Notes: generated from the letters alone by a model not told the origin. A stretch of 62,550 nucleotides of DNA from Pseudomonadota bacterium (GCA_023391335.1 JAEWBG010000071.1:1-62550); one strand, 5' to 3'; shown: positions 16,566-25,640, counted from the first letter of the stretch. Made by a program: numbers and translations.

Positions 16566-18677
16566 TCACCATTCAAACCGCGCCGTAACGCCAACCGTGC
16601 GCGGCTCGCCGAGTTGAACATAGCGCTTGTTCTCGAAATCCGGCGGCTCATTGCCGAAGAAAAAGCCGCGGATGACGTAGTCCTGATCGAACAAGTTGCG
16701 AGCCCAGGCATACACGCTCCAGTGGCCCGCTTCGTAACCTGCCTTGAGGTTCACTAGCGAGTGAGCCGGAGCACGTGCATCGTTCGGCGGCACATCGAAG
16801 TAGTAGTCATCCACCGCGATGAAATCGGCACGCGCCATCCAACCGCGCGAACGCCAGGTGGTATTGATGGACGCTTGATACTCGGGTGCATGCGCTTGAT
16901 CGCGATTGCTGACATCTTCACCTTCGGGGCGATATCCGGAATAGCGGGTGTGTAGCAGGCCTAGCGAGGCGCCTACTTCAAGATGTTGCGTCATGCGCCA
17001 TCGCAAGCTGCTTTCCAGTCCCAAGTTCGTTCCACCAGCCGCGTTATCAGTGATAAAGAAGTAGCTGTTCGGATTCCCAACGGGATCGAGTTGCACGCCA
17101 GTTGAGACCTGCATGTCCCGACGCTTCATATAAAAGCCGGTGACATCGCCATAGAGGCGATGGTTGAACCATTCACCCTTCATGCCGAGATCCAAGCTCC
17201 ACAAGTACTCCGGTGCAAATCGTTCGCGAATCGTGGCGGCTTGGCCGAGATTGAAACCGCCGGCCTTGTACCCGCGCGACAAAGTAACGAACCATCGAGT
17301 GCTCGTCTGGGGCTCGAAGTACACGGTCGCCTGGCCGCCCCACATGCGATCGCGCTCGCTTGCGTCGGTCACCCGCTGATCGCCGTCTTGGATACCGCGA
17401 TCTGAATAGTCAGCCGTGCGTTGCTCGCCGCGCAGCCCGAACGCCCAACCCCACCGCGAGCTGAACTGCCCCTCAAGCTCACCGAAGATCGCGACGTTAC
17501 GAGCTTCGTAATCGCTGCGCAGCCAATCGTCGGTTGAGCCCGAATACTCCGGCGCATTCGGATCGACATACGTCCCGACACTCGTTTCACGCAGCGTCTC
17601 ATCCAAACTCATGCTGTAGACGCCGACGAGCCAACTGAACGCATCGCGATGTTCATCGGATGACAATCTGGCCTCGAGACTGCGAGTACGACGATCGGTC
17701 AACGCACGATAGAAGTAGTCGTACGTGTAGGGAGCCCAGCTCTGCGCATTTCCCCAATCGCCATCGAAGCTGTAATCGCTGTCGGAATTCGCGCCCGAGC
17801 CGATGACCGTAAGTTTCGCGTTCGCCAAATCAGTCGTAAGGCGAACTGCCGCACCATCGGACTTCTGTGCATCTTTACCCGGCCGGTCCGCAAGCGAGGT
17901 GCGCGTATTGTCGATCGACCAACCGTCGTAACCGTTGTCGAGGTCAGAGTGCAGCCAAGTGAAATCGACGGTGGTCGCATCGCTCGGTTGCCAACGCCAT
18001 TTGCCGCGCGCCGTGAGCTCGTCGCGGCCGTTCGTATCTTTGCGTCCTAGATATGGATCGTCGCGGAATCCATCGCTCTGGTAGCGCTGCACGGACAGCC
18101 GCCAAGCGGAATTCAACGACTCGATCGGTCCGCTTGCCGCCGCCCCGTATGAATAGGTGTTGTAGTCGCCCGCGAACGCTTCACTGGAGAACGTGAGTTG
18201 GTCGCTCGGATCGCGACTGCGCACTGAGATCAAACCTGCAAGCGCATTCGCGCCGTATCGCATCCCTTGCGGTCCGCGCAGCACCTCGATGCGATCCACA
18301 TCGAACAGCGTGGCAGGCATCCCGATACCGCTGAAGTCGATGTCGTCGATCAGAAATCCCACCGACGAATTCGGCGCGCCTTCATATTGCTCGCGCTCAC
18401 CAATGCCACGAATCTGAAAGAACCGCGGTCGCGATGTGCCGCCGGCCCAAAACAGATTGGGCACTTGATTCAAGACATCTTCGAAATGCTGCTGACCCGC
18501 ATCGTGCAACGTCTGATCGTCAAGCACGGTGATGCTCGAAGCGACTTCAGTCAGCGACTGCGGTCGAAAGGTCGCGGTGACGATGACTTCGTCCAGCGAG
18601 TCAGTCGATGGCAAATCGGCGGCCCAAGCGGATGTGGCTGCCAGCGCGGTGCCTAAGCACCAGAATGAGAAACGCAT
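16566..18677 (-). CDS. TonB-dependent outer-membrane receptor, thiamine type
   Basis: The 703-residue protein has a signal peptide (MRFSFWCLGTALAATSAWA), a TonB box (DEVIVTA, about residues 30-36), a plug domain with LRGPQGMRYGANALAGLISVRSRDP, and a 22-strand-type barrel ending in the aromatic C-terminus VTARFEW needed for BAM assembly. It would import a scarce ligand across the outer membrane with TonB energy. The TPP riboswitch directly upstream and PnuT/kinase genes downstream make thiamine or a thiamine phosphate the likely ligand. GGAGA lies 9 bp before the chosen ATG at 18677; the longer reading would start inside the leader. Confidence 0.87.
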   Translation of the reverse strand: MRFSFWCLGTALAATSAWAADLPSTDSLDEVIVTATFRPQSLTEVASSITVLDDQTLHDAGQQHFEDVLNQVPNLFWAGGTSRPRFFQIRGIGEREQYEGAPNSSVGFLIDDIDFSGIGMPATLFDVDRIEVLRGPQGMRYGANALAGLISVRSRDPSDQLTFSSEAFAGDYNTYSYGAAASGPIESLNSAWRLSVQRYQSDGFRDDPYLGRKDTNGRDELTARGKWRWQPSDATTVDFTWLHSDLDNGYDGWSIDNTRTSLADRPGKDAQKSDGAAVRLTTDLANAKLTVIGSGANSDSDYSFDGDWGNAQSWAPYTYDYFYRALTDRRTRSLEARLSSDEHRDAFSWLVGVYSMSLDETLRETSVGTYVDPNAPEYSGSTDDWLRSDYEARNVAIFGELEGQFSSRWGWAFGLRGEQRTADYSDRGIQDGDQRVTDASERDRMWGGQATVYFEPQTSTRWFVTLSRGYKAGGFNLGQAATIRERFAPEYLWSLDLGMKGEWFNHRLYGDVTGFYMKRRDMQVSTGVQLDPVGNPNSYFFITDNAAGGTNLGLESSLRWRMTQHLEVGASLGLLHTRYSGYRPEGEDVSNRDQAHAPEYQASINTTWRSRGWMARADFIAVDDYYFDVPPNDARAPAHSLVNLKAGYEAGHWSVYAWARNLFDQDYVIRGFFFGNEPPDFENKRYVQLGEPRTVGVTARFEW

Positions 18678-18761
18678 TCCAAGTCTCCTATGAGAAAAAT
18701 AGAAGACCCGGTCCCAAGCGAGATGAAAGCAGAAAAAATGTACGCGAGGAAATCGCATGAC

Positions 18762-18866
18762 CTGCTCCCTACGCCGGTACTAACCGGATCAGGTTCAACG
18801 GGTCCACCGGTCAGTGCGGGTACACATCCGGCATCTCAGGCCCTTTCAGGGCCACCCCAAGGCGGG
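18762..18866 (-). promoter_or_regulatory. TPP riboswitch (THI element)
   Basis: Reading the minus strand, the conserved blocks appear in order: GGGGTGGCCC with the P1/P2 side, the CTGAGAT pyrimidine-sensing loop at about 18832-18838, and ACCTGATCCGGTTAGTACCGG followed by CGTAGGGA at about 18765-18794. These are the diagnostic motifs of the thiamine pyrophosphate aptamer. The first gene begins about 85 nt downstream. TPP binding should shut off the thiamine uptake operon; whether by termination or by hiding the ribosome site is not clear from the leader. Confidence 0.93.
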
Positions 18867-18904
18867 CGCGAGTATAGCCAGTTGCGATTGCAGCTGCGAG
18901 CGCA

Positions 18905-19212
18905 ACCTAGTGACTCGTGACTAGCGGATAGTGACTAGAGCAATCGCCAGGCTCAGAAAAGTGAGGAGGTGATGAGGTGAAGGCCCTTCGCGCGTAAAGA
19001 AGCTAGACGGCCTTAACTTACACGCCCTCGTTCTGGCTCGCCGAAAGGCGTACCCGACGCCCGCGTCCTTCCCGACGCCGGTCCTTCCCGCCGAGAAAGT
19101 CGCTCGCGACGATCGGCCGTCTCGACAACGAGGCGCTCGCGCGCCTCTCTTGCGCTCTTCGCACGCTTCCGCCATCGTGGCGGCCCGTTTGTGCTTTGCG
19201 AGGCTCGTTTGT
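18905..19212. repeat. Mixed repeats and mini-hairpin array between riboswitch and phzF-like gene
   Basis: The stretch begins with 'gtgactagcggatagtgact' (about 18917-18936), then 'gtgaggaggtgatgaggtga' (about 18961-18980). From about 19047 it turns into short hairpins with tri- to tetranucleotide loops separated by 'cttccc', for example GACGC-cc-GCGTC and GTCGC-t-CGCGAC. It runs to the start of the phzF-like gene. No coding function is apparent. Confidence 0.55.
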
Positions 19213-20118
19213 ATGGCTCAGCGCCGCTGTCGGCTGTTTCATGTCGATGCGTTCACGCGCCAACGTTTTAGCGGCAATCCTGCGATCGTGGTGCTCGACG
19301 CCGACGATCTCACCGAAGCGCAAATGCAAATGATCGCGGCCGAGGTAAACGGCGAGACGGCATTCGTGCTCGAAGCCGAATCCGGCGATCACGACATGCA
19401 GGTCAAATTTTTCACACCGCGCCATCCGGTGCCGTTCGTTGGACACGCAACGGTTGCGGCGCAATACGTGCGGGCGAAGAAAGAAGGTAAGCCAGCGGGC
19501 AAGGTTCGTCAGCGCACCGGCGCGGGCGTCGTGGAGATCGAAGTGATCGATGCCGATGGCGACTATCGCATTGCGATCACCCAAGCGCCGGCCTCCTTGG
19601 GCCCAGTCATTCCCGATCATCAACGCCGTCAGGTGCTAGATGCGCTCGGCATTTCCCATCCCAGCCTGCACAAAGATTGCCCGCTGCAAATCCTGACGAA
19701 GGGCAACTCTCGACTTCTGATTGGGTTGCGTTCGCCCGATCTGCTCGGGTCAGTGAAGCCCGACTTCGAAGAGCTCACGCGTCTCACGCCTCACGTCGGC
19801 GCTGAAGGATTTTTCGTCTTTGCACTATCGAATGAGAATGGCCAAGTCGGCACCGAATCGCGAATGTTCGTTCCTGCGCTCGGCATCCCCGAGGATCCAG
19901 TCAGCGGCAATGCTCATGGCATGCTCGGTGTGTACCTCGTGAATCACGGACTCATTACCGCGAAGGATGGGCACGTGACGTTCCGCGGCAAGCAAGGCCA
20001 GTGGGTGCGCCGCCCGGGCGGAGTGGAAGTCGAAGTGGAATCCTCGGGCAAAGTCGCGCAGTCCGTTCGCATCGTAGGCGATGCGGTGATCGTGTATGAG
20101 GCCGAGGTGCAGGTCTAA
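19213..20118 (+). CDS. PhzF-family isomerase/epimerase-like protein
   Basis: The 301-residue protein has the two-fold diaminopimelate-epimerase-like architecture of PhzF. Key segments are FHVDAFTRQRFSGNPAIVV at the N-terminus, FFTPRHPVPFVGHATVAA near residue 75 (catalytic Glu region is EVNGETAFV, about 45), and the second-half motif IPEDPVSGNAHGMLGVYL near residue 225. PhzF acts in phenazine synthesis but most homologues lie outside phenazine clusters, as here, and their substrates are unknown. There are no phenazine genes nearby. The ATG at 19213 was chosen to fit the family N-terminus. Confidence 0.85.
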   Translation: MAQRRCRLFHVDAFTRQRFSGNPAIVVLDADDLTEAQMQMIAAEVNGETAFVLEAESGDHDMQVKFFTPRHPVPFVGHATVAAQYVRAKKEGKPAGKVRQRTGAGVVEIEVIDADGDYRIAITQAPASLGPVIPDHQRRQVLDALGISHPSLHKDCPLQILTKGNSRLLIGLRSPDLLGSVKPDFEELTRLTPHVGAEGFFVFALSNENGQVGTESRMFVPALGIPEDPVSGNAHGMLGVYLVNHGLITAKDGHVTFRGKQGQWVRRPGGVEVEVESSGKVAQSVRIVGDAVIVYEAEVQV

Positions 20119-20233
20119 ATTGAAGTGATGACGTGATGAGGTGAAGGCACTTCGTGCGTAGCAAAGCCACGAGCGCCCGTATACGGCTGACCTACTTCGT
20201 TCACGCGCGCAGCGCATTCACTTCATCACCCCA
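20119..20233. repeat. Inverted low-complexity pair (gtgatgacg / catcacc)
   Basis: Between two convergent genes, 'gaagtgatgacgtgatgagg' (about 20123-20142) is complementary to 'cacttcatcaccccatcacg' (about 20219-20238). The position suits a bidirectional transcript end. No U-run is present. Confidence 0.55.
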
Positions 20234-21772
20234 TCACGCGCGCTGCTCCTCCACCGCCCGACCGCGCTCAATCCGAAGCACGCGAGTCACAGACGCAATG
20301 ATGTCTTCTTGATCGTGCACTGCCATCACGATCTGCACGCCGGATCGCGCAAGTCGATCTAGAAACTCCAGCACCTCCGCACGCACGCCGCGATCCAAAC
20401 CGGCGCAGGGCTCATCGAGCAGCAACAACTCAGGTGAATTCACCATCGCGCGCGCAATCAATGCAAGGCGCAACTGGCCGTAACTCACTTGTCGCGGCCC
20501 ACGCTGCGCAAGGGATTCGATTCCAAAGAACTTCAGCCATTGCCGCGCGACGCTTCGATCGCGTGCCGTCGATGGCCAATCCATTCCCACGCTGTTGTAG
20601 CGACCGGAAATCACGATCTCTTCGATCGATCGTGCACCGTAGTGATCCGCTTGAAGTTCAGGCGAAACCCAGCCGACGCGACGCTTCCATTCCTCGATGC
20701 GAGTGCCGCGCTTGAATCCATCGCGCACCAGTTCCCCACCGAGCGCGACATGGAGATCGCCGTAGAGCACATTGATCAATGTCGATTTGCCCGAACCATT
20801 CGCGCCGAGGATGGCCCAGTGTTCGCCGCGATTGAGCTCCCAATTCAAGTTGCGAATGACGGGTCGATATTCTCGATAAAGGTCCGCATGCGCGATGCGA
20901 ATGAGCGGCTTCTTGGATTTCGGAACGCGCGGCCGAAGCGAAGGAACGCTGGCTACTGCGTTCGATGCCGCCTTCTTGGCTGCAGCTTTGAAATCGCGCC
21001 TCTCGCCTTGGGAAACGATCTTGCCGCCTTCCATGCGCGCCCAATGCGTGAAGTTTGTCGGCAGCTCGAAGTCACGGTGCGAGGTGAGGATCCATGTATC
21101 GGATTTGCCGCGGCGGCCCAGCACATCGATCAGCTTGTGACGCGTGCGAGTGTCGAGCCCATTGAACACCTCGTCCATCAGCAGTACTTGTGGATTGCCC
21201 ACAAGTGCGCGTGCGACCAGCACCAGGCGACGTTGGCCATATGAGAGCGTCAAGAATTTGCGATCGCGCAAGCTCCACAACTTGAACTGACGCAGGAGGC
21301 GCTCGACTGCGCGACTCTGCGTTGCCGACGGTTCCGTTAGCGCGATGTCTTCGTCGAATAGCCCAGTTGCGACGACATCGCGCACCTTCAGATTCCAGTC
21401 GTAGCGAACATATTTGTCCTGCCGCTCTGGACCGATGTAGCCGATGTGACGTTTGACGTCCTGCGCATCGCTCTGCGCGCGTGACCCGAAGCGATACACG
21501 CGCCGCTCTCGACCCAGAGGTGTCGGCCATTTATCGCCGCGCAACAGTTTCAGAAGCAACGTTTTGCCCGAGCCATTCGCGCCGAGCAGGACCCATCGCT
21601 CACCACGGTGCAGTTGAAACGAAACATCGTCGACCGCGACATGCCCTTCGAAAACGATGGAGCAGCAGTGAAGCTCGATGAGCGGCTTGGAGGTAGGCAG
21701 AGTGGCTCTGCGCGGCAAAGGGCGCCTGCCGCGAGACGATTTGGTGATCGACAAAGCTAAAGGATCCGGCAT
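20234..21772 (-). CDS. ABC ATPase with two nucleotide-binding domains (ModF-like)
   Basis: The 512-residue soluble protein has two complete ATPase cassettes. Domain 1 shows LLGANGSGKTLLLKLLRGD, signature LSYGQRRLVLVARAL and Walker B VLLMDEVFNGLD. Domain 2 shows LGANGSGKSTLINVLYGD, signature VSYGQLRLALIARAM and LLLLDEPCAGLD. No membrane segments occur and no permease gene is adjacent. This arrangement matches ModF (PhrA) of Escherichia coli, whose role is poorly known, though it sits near molybdate genes there. None are present here. I took the ATG at 21772; the upstream extension is Arg-rich and unlike the family. Confidence 0.8.
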   Translation of the reverse strand: MPDPLALSITKSSRGRRPLPRRATLPTSKPLIELHCCSIVFEGHVAVDDVSFQLHRGERWVLLGANGSGKTLLLKLLRGDKWPTPLGRERRVYRFGSRAQSDAQDVKRHIGYIGPERQDKYVRYDWNLKVRDVVATGLFDEDIALTEPSATQSRAVERLLRQFKLWSLRDRKFLTLSYGQRRLVLVARALVGNPQVLLMDEVFNGLDTRTRHKLIDVLGRRGKSDTWILTSHRDFELPTNFTHWARMEGGKIVSQGERRDFKAAAKKAASNAVASVPSLRPRVPKSKKPLIRIAHADLYREYRPVIRNLNWELNRGEHWAILGANGSGKSTLINVLYGDLHVALGGELVRDGFKRGTRIEEWKRRVGWVSPELQADHYGARSIEEIVISGRYNSVGMDWPSTARDRSVARQWLKFFGIESLAQRGPRQVSYGQLRLALIARAMVNSPELLLLDEPCAGLDRGVRAEVLEFLDRLARSGVQIVMAVHDQEDIIASVTRVLRIERGRAVEEQRA

Positions 21773-21987
21773 CGACGAGGAGCGCGAATGATAACTAAAG
21801 CGCCCATGTCGGAATGTCCAAAAATGCTCAACAGACGCCAAGCTCCACTTACTCACTCTTTCTTTAGCGTTTGCCCTGCGTCCTAGTGGTCTGCGCGCGC
21901 GCCGTGGAATCATCTCCCGTTCCCGAAGCGCGGCATCCCCAGACGTGCTAATTTCGCCCACGGTTTTGGGGAGGTGATGCTGCAGGC

Positions 21988-23070
21988 ATGTATCTAACAG
22001 CCGCTCTGTTCGTTGGCACGCTCGTCGCCATCGTGGCCGCCTACGCCTTCGTTCGCAAACGGCAGTTGGTCCCGGAACTGACCGTCATCCGCGAAGAGCC
22101 GCCCCCACAACCCGAAGCTGCCGTTGAAAACTCAAGCCCGCAGGCGAGTTACTCGACGGAAGCCATCGAATCTCTGCGCGGCGAATGGCTCAAGCTCGCG
22201 TTTGGAGTACCGCGATTCGATTACCAAATTCTCGGCGAACATGCGCACGTCCTGGCGCGCATCGATGCAGCGGTGGAGACCTCTGCCCAGCAGCGCGAAT
22301 ACTTTCCCCGTCGCCCGATGCTGTTGCCGAAATTACTGCAGACCCTCAACGACAGCGACAGCACACGACAAGAGCTCGTTCGCCTGATCCTCGAAGATCC
22401 AAGTTTGGCGGGCGCTGTTCTCCAACGCGCAAACAGCGCCTTTTATCGGATCGGCCACGAGCGCGTGGATAGTCTGGATCGCGCTGTCAGCCTGCTGGGC
22501 GTCGATGGGCTACGCGGCCTGCTGGCGACGGCGATCATGCAGCCCGTGTTCCGTTTGCCGAAGGGCTATTTCGACCAGTTCGCGCCGCTCTCTTGGGAAC
22601 AGGCGCAGAACGCTGCGTTCGCGGCGGAAAAATATGCGACCTTCGAGCGCAGCGTCGATCCTTTCGTGGCGCAACTGTTAGCCGTGCTCGAACCACTCGC
22701 CCGCATCGTGATTTTCCGATTGACGCTCGATAAGTATCGCGAGTCGCCCAACATCTTGCCGCGCCCGGAAGTCTTTATCCGCGCCATTCAAACGCACAGC
22801 GAAGCGATGGCCGTGAGAATCGCTGCTGCGTGGGAGCTGTCCGATGAGGCTCTGGACGTGCTGCAACAACAAGCGAAACACATCGCTCCCACGCACATGT
22901 CGCAACTCGCGCAAAGCGTTTATTACTCGAGACTTGCGGCTGAGCTACTCGCGCTGGTCCGACGCGATGTTTGCCCCGAGGAAGATGCGCTCAATGTGCT
23001 CGTCGGCCAAGGCTTGGCGCTCGGGCGAGCGAAAGCGCTGTTTTCTGCGCCCGATTCCTCGAACAGCTAG
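21988..23070 (+). CDS. HDOD-domain protein with N-terminal membrane anchor
   Basis: The 360-residue protein starts with one membrane helix (LTAALFVGTLVAIVAAYAFV, residues 3-22), a Pro-rich linker, then an HDOD domain from about residue 105: LLPKLLQTLNDSD, EDPSLAGAVLQRANSAFYR and the loop VDSLDRAVSLLGVDGLRGLL. HDOD domains are HD-related but usually lack the metal ligands and act in signalling, for example with c-di-GMP or chemosensory systems. No kinase or GGDEF gene is next to it. A short membrane-peptide gene and a DUF1840 gene follow on the same strand. Confidence 0.82.
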   Translation: MYLTAALFVGTLVAIVAAYAFVRKRQLVPELTVIREEPPPQPEAAVENSSPQASYSTEAIESLRGEWLKLAFGVPRFDYQILGEHAHVLARIDAAVETSAQQREYFPRRPMLLPKLLQTLNDSDSTRQELVRLILEDPSLAGAVLQRANSAFYRIGHERVDSLDRAVSLLGVDGLRGLLATAIMQPVFRLPKGYFDQFAPLSWEQAQNAAFAAEKYATFERSVDPFVAQLLAVLEPLARIVIFRLTLDKYRESPNILPRPEVFIRAIQTHSEAMAVRIAAAWELSDEALDVLQQQAKHIAPTHMSQLAQSVYYSRLAAELLALVRRDVCPEEDALNVLVGQGLALGRAKALFSAPDSSNS

Positions 23071-23127
23071 TCGGAACCCTCACGCAGCAGGGGCGTTAAT
23101 CCTCACACAGAATGCGAGGGTTTCCAG

Positions 23128-23250
23128 ATGTCCTGGTTGAAAACGCGAATGCAAAAGCAGGAAGGCAAGATCGGCTGGATCCTGTTGTGGCTGCTCGGCG
23201 TGCCGATTCCCGTATTGCTGGTGCTGTTCCTCTTGCGAGGCTGCACCTAA
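23128..23250 (+). CDS. 40-residue single-pass membrane peptide
   Basis: The frame starts MSWLKTRMQKQEGK, continues with a strongly hydrophobic helix (IGWILLWLLGVPIPVLLVLF, residues about 16-35) and ends LLRGCT. A basic N-terminus, one helix and a terminal Cys make a plausible small membrane protein. It lies 57 bp after the HDOD gene and 93 bp before DUF1840, all on the plus strand. I know no function. The regular composition and clean start/stop argue that it is real rather than chance. Confidence 0.6.
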   Translation: MSWLKTRMQKQEGKIGWILLWLLGVPIPVLLVLFLLRGCT

Positions 23251-23343
23251 ACCGAATCGCGGCTTGCTGTGGATCGTACTGGTGTTCTCGCGCAGAGCGC
23301 TTGAGTACGATCGCAGCGTCTACAGCAACATCAAGAGAACATC

Positions 23344-23694
23344 ATGCTGGTTCGATTTCGATCTACTGCGACCGAGTCCATCACCATGTTCGGCGACATC
23401 GCCACTGAACTGTTGCGGTTAATGGGCGCCACCGGCCGCGTACCCGGCGCCTTGAGTCCCGAAGAAGTACCCAGCGCCCTCAAGCGTTTGGAATCAGCCT
23501 TGGACCAAATCACTATCCAACAGCAGACCCAGACACCCGCACGCCCGGCGGACAATGAAGATTCTGCGACGGACGAAGACAAGGAGGATGACGCCAAGCC
23601 TGCCGTGTCTCTGCCGACCCGCGCCGTTCCGTTGGTGAGCATCATGAAGCGCGCTGCGGCGGCGCATAAAGAGCTGATGTGGGAAGTGCAATAA
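23344..23694 (+). CDS. DUF1840 family protein
   Basis: The 116-residue protein opens with MLVRFRSTATESITMFGDIATELLRLMG, the usual DUF1840 beginning, has an acidic linker (NEDSATDEDKEDD, about 74-86) and ends with VPLVSIMKRAAAAHKELMWE. It is cytosolic and of unknown role. RBS strength upstream of ATG 23344 is modest. It may be co-transcribed with the peptide at 23128. Confidence 0.82.
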   Translation: MLVRFRSTATESITMFGDIATELLRLMGATGRVPGALSPEEVPSALKRLESALDQITIQQQTQTPARPADNEDSATDEDKEDDAKPAVSLPTRAVPLVSIMKRAAAAHKELMWEVQ

Positions 23695-23735
23695 GACGCG
23701 GCGGCCCGATCGTCGCGTGCGACTCATCGGCGTGA

Positions 23736-24105
23736 ATGACTAACGTCGGGAAGGACGCTGCGCGTCGGGTAAGCCCGCGGCGGGACAGAAGTACGGCTCC
23801 CCTCCGATTGGCCTGTATCTTTCTGGATCTGAGTCCGTTGCGACTCCGGGGCGTGCAACGATCCGGCTGCTTCTCCGACTCTGGCCCGCGCATATGCGCT
23901 GGTCTGTCCCGACGCAGTCCTTCTCGACGACACAGTCGTCCTTCCCGACGTCAGTCCTTCCCGATCGCCAAGCGATCCGTCATCCTTCCGTTCTGACCTG
24001 ACGATAGTCCCACCTGACGCGCAGCGTCCTTCCTGACGACAGTCCCTCCTGATGGCGAAGCCATCCGTCATTCGAGCCCTTCCCGAAGCGATCCGGCATC
24101 CGATC
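23736..24105. repeat. Array of mini-hairpins with compensatory stems (first large array)
   Basis: From about 23908 the sequence is a string of short inverted repeats joined by pyrimidine hexamers: GAC-gca-GTC, GACGAC-aca-GTCGTC, GAC-gtca-GTC, GATCGC-caa-GCGATC, GAC-gata-GTC, GACGC-gca-GCGTC, GAC-gaca-GTC, GATGGC-gaa-GCCATC. Linkers are cttccc, ccacct, cttcct or cctcct. Stem sequence differs from unit to unit but pairing is kept. The earlier part (23736-23905) is more degenerate. It ends about 55 bp before the yebC-like gene. Confidence 0.75.
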
Positions 24106-24160
24106 TGACACCGTTTCCGGCATAATCCCGCCCCTTCCACGTACCTGGGCTGGGTTTCCA

Positions 24161-24883
24161 ATGGGCCGTATTTTCGAAGTCAGAAAGCATGCGATGTTCG
24201 CGCGATGGAACCGCATGGCGAAACAATTCGCGCGCATCGGCAAGGACATCACGATCGCAGTGAAGTCCGGCGGACCCGACCCGAGCTCGAACCCCGCCCT
24301 GCGCCGCGTCATTCAAAACGCCCGCGCGATCAACATGCCGAAGGACAAGGTGGAATCCGCGATCAAGCGCGCTTCGGGCAAGGATTCCGCGAACTACACG
24401 CAAATCATTTACGAAGGCTACGCACCGCACGGCGTGGCCGTGCTCGTCGAAGCGGCAACCGACAACCCGACTCGTACCGTGGCGAGCGTTCGCAACATCT
24501 TCTCGAAGCACGGCGGCAATCTCGCCACGTCCAACAGCGTGAGTTTCTTGTTCAAGCACATGGGCGTGTTTCGGTTGAATCCCGAAGGCATCGATCAAGA
24601 CGATCTCGAGCTGTACCTCATCGATCACGGGTTGGAAGAAATGGGCGAAAGCACCGGCGAGAAGGGCGAACCGCAACTCGTCATTCGCTGCAACTTCGAA
24701 AACTTCGGCCACGTGCAGAAGGCGCTCGAAGATCGTGGCATCGCTCCACTCTCGGCGGAACAGGAATACATCTGCACCGTGCCGACTGAACTGCCCGAAC
24801 CTCAAGCAACCGAGGTGCTTGAGTTGATCGACAAGTTGGAACAAGACGAAGACGTGCAGAAGGTGTATCACACGCTGGCATAA
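24161..24883 (+). CDS. yebC: YebC/PmpR-family regulatory protein
   Basis: The 240-residue length is typical. Motifs include MGRIFEVRKHAMFARWNRMAK at the start, NMPKDKVESAIKRASG near residue 60, YEGYAPHGVAVLVEAATDN near residue 85, and the C-terminal LELIDKLEQDEDVQKVYHTL. The N-terminus 'GRIFEVRKH' differs from the classic MAGHSKWANIKHRK of the ruvC-linked YebC and is that of the second paralogue (YeeN-like branch). YebC proteins were seen as DNA-binding regulators and are now also linked to relief of ribosome stalling. No ruvABC genes lie nearby. Repeat arrays flank it on both sides. Confidence 0.88.
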   Translation: MGRIFEVRKHAMFARWNRMAKQFARIGKDITIAVKSGGPDPSSNPALRRVIQNARAINMPKDKVESAIKRASGKDSANYTQIIYEGYAPHGVAVLVEAATDNPTRTVASVRNIFSKHGGNLATSNSVSFLFKHMGVFRLNPEGIDQDDLELYLIDHGLEEMGESTGEKGEPQLVIRCNFENFGHVQKALEDRGIAPLSAEQEYICTVPTELPEPQATEVLELIDKLEQDEDVQKVYHTLA

Positions 24884-25640
24884 GCACGTGATGAAGTGAT
24901 GCGGTGATGGAGCTCCGCCACGAGAATTTCACACGGAGATCCGGACGCAACACAAAGCGCGCATAGGAAAGAGTGAGTAAGTGAGAGCGAGCATCGCTCG
25001 CGTGAGAGCTGCGCGTGAAAGCTGATCCGGAAAAAAGAAAATCTCACACAGAGTGCACAGAGCACACTGAGTCCAAAGCTATCGCACCCGTGCTTCCGCC
25101 TCTGGCCTGCGCGTAGCGCTTGCTTGCCAGTGGCTCGCTTGCCGCTAGGCTCGCCTGCCGATGCAGTCGGCTTGCGGCTCTTCGAAGAGTTTTCACACGG
25201 AGCACGGAAGCCAGACGCGTCACAAAGTGGGCATAGAAAGCCGTGAGCAAGTGAGTGCGAGCGACGCTCGCGTGAGAGCGCGTGAAGGCTGATCCGGAAA
25301 AGAAAATCTCACACAAGAGCACACTGAGTTCAAATGCCGTCGCACCCGCGCAGGCGGGTGGCTATCTTGTGTCGAATTTATTCGCCGCATTGGAGCAGAA
25401 GTTAAGACATTTGACAGGATGAACAGGATTGACAGGATGTGCGCTGGGCGCGTGGAGTCTGAGGTGTAGTAGTGTGAGCTGTGAGCTGTCGAAAACGCTT
25501 TTGCTCCCGCAATCCATCCTGTTCATCTTGTTAATCCTGTCAGGATTTCTGTTTTCTTCAGCTTCGCATTCAGACAGGGAATTTCACGGGGAAAGAAGCG
25601 AGCGGTTCATTCTTGCAATTCACCAGTCAGTAGTCAGTCA
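24884..25640. repeat. Composite non-coding repeat region with a ~263-bp duplication
   Basis: After 'gtgatgaagtgatgcggtga' (24889-24908) a block of about 150 bp, with cacggag..., the hairpin GCGAGC-at-CGCTCGC and 'ctgatccggaaaa', occurs at about 24934-25090 and again at about 25197-25350. Between the copies, 25097-25175 is a second hairpin family (GCGC-gta-GCGC ttgcttgcc...). At 25411-25439 'gacaggatgaacaggattga' faces its complement 'catcctgttcatcttgttaa' at 25517-25536. No credible gene was found. Confidence 0.6.
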
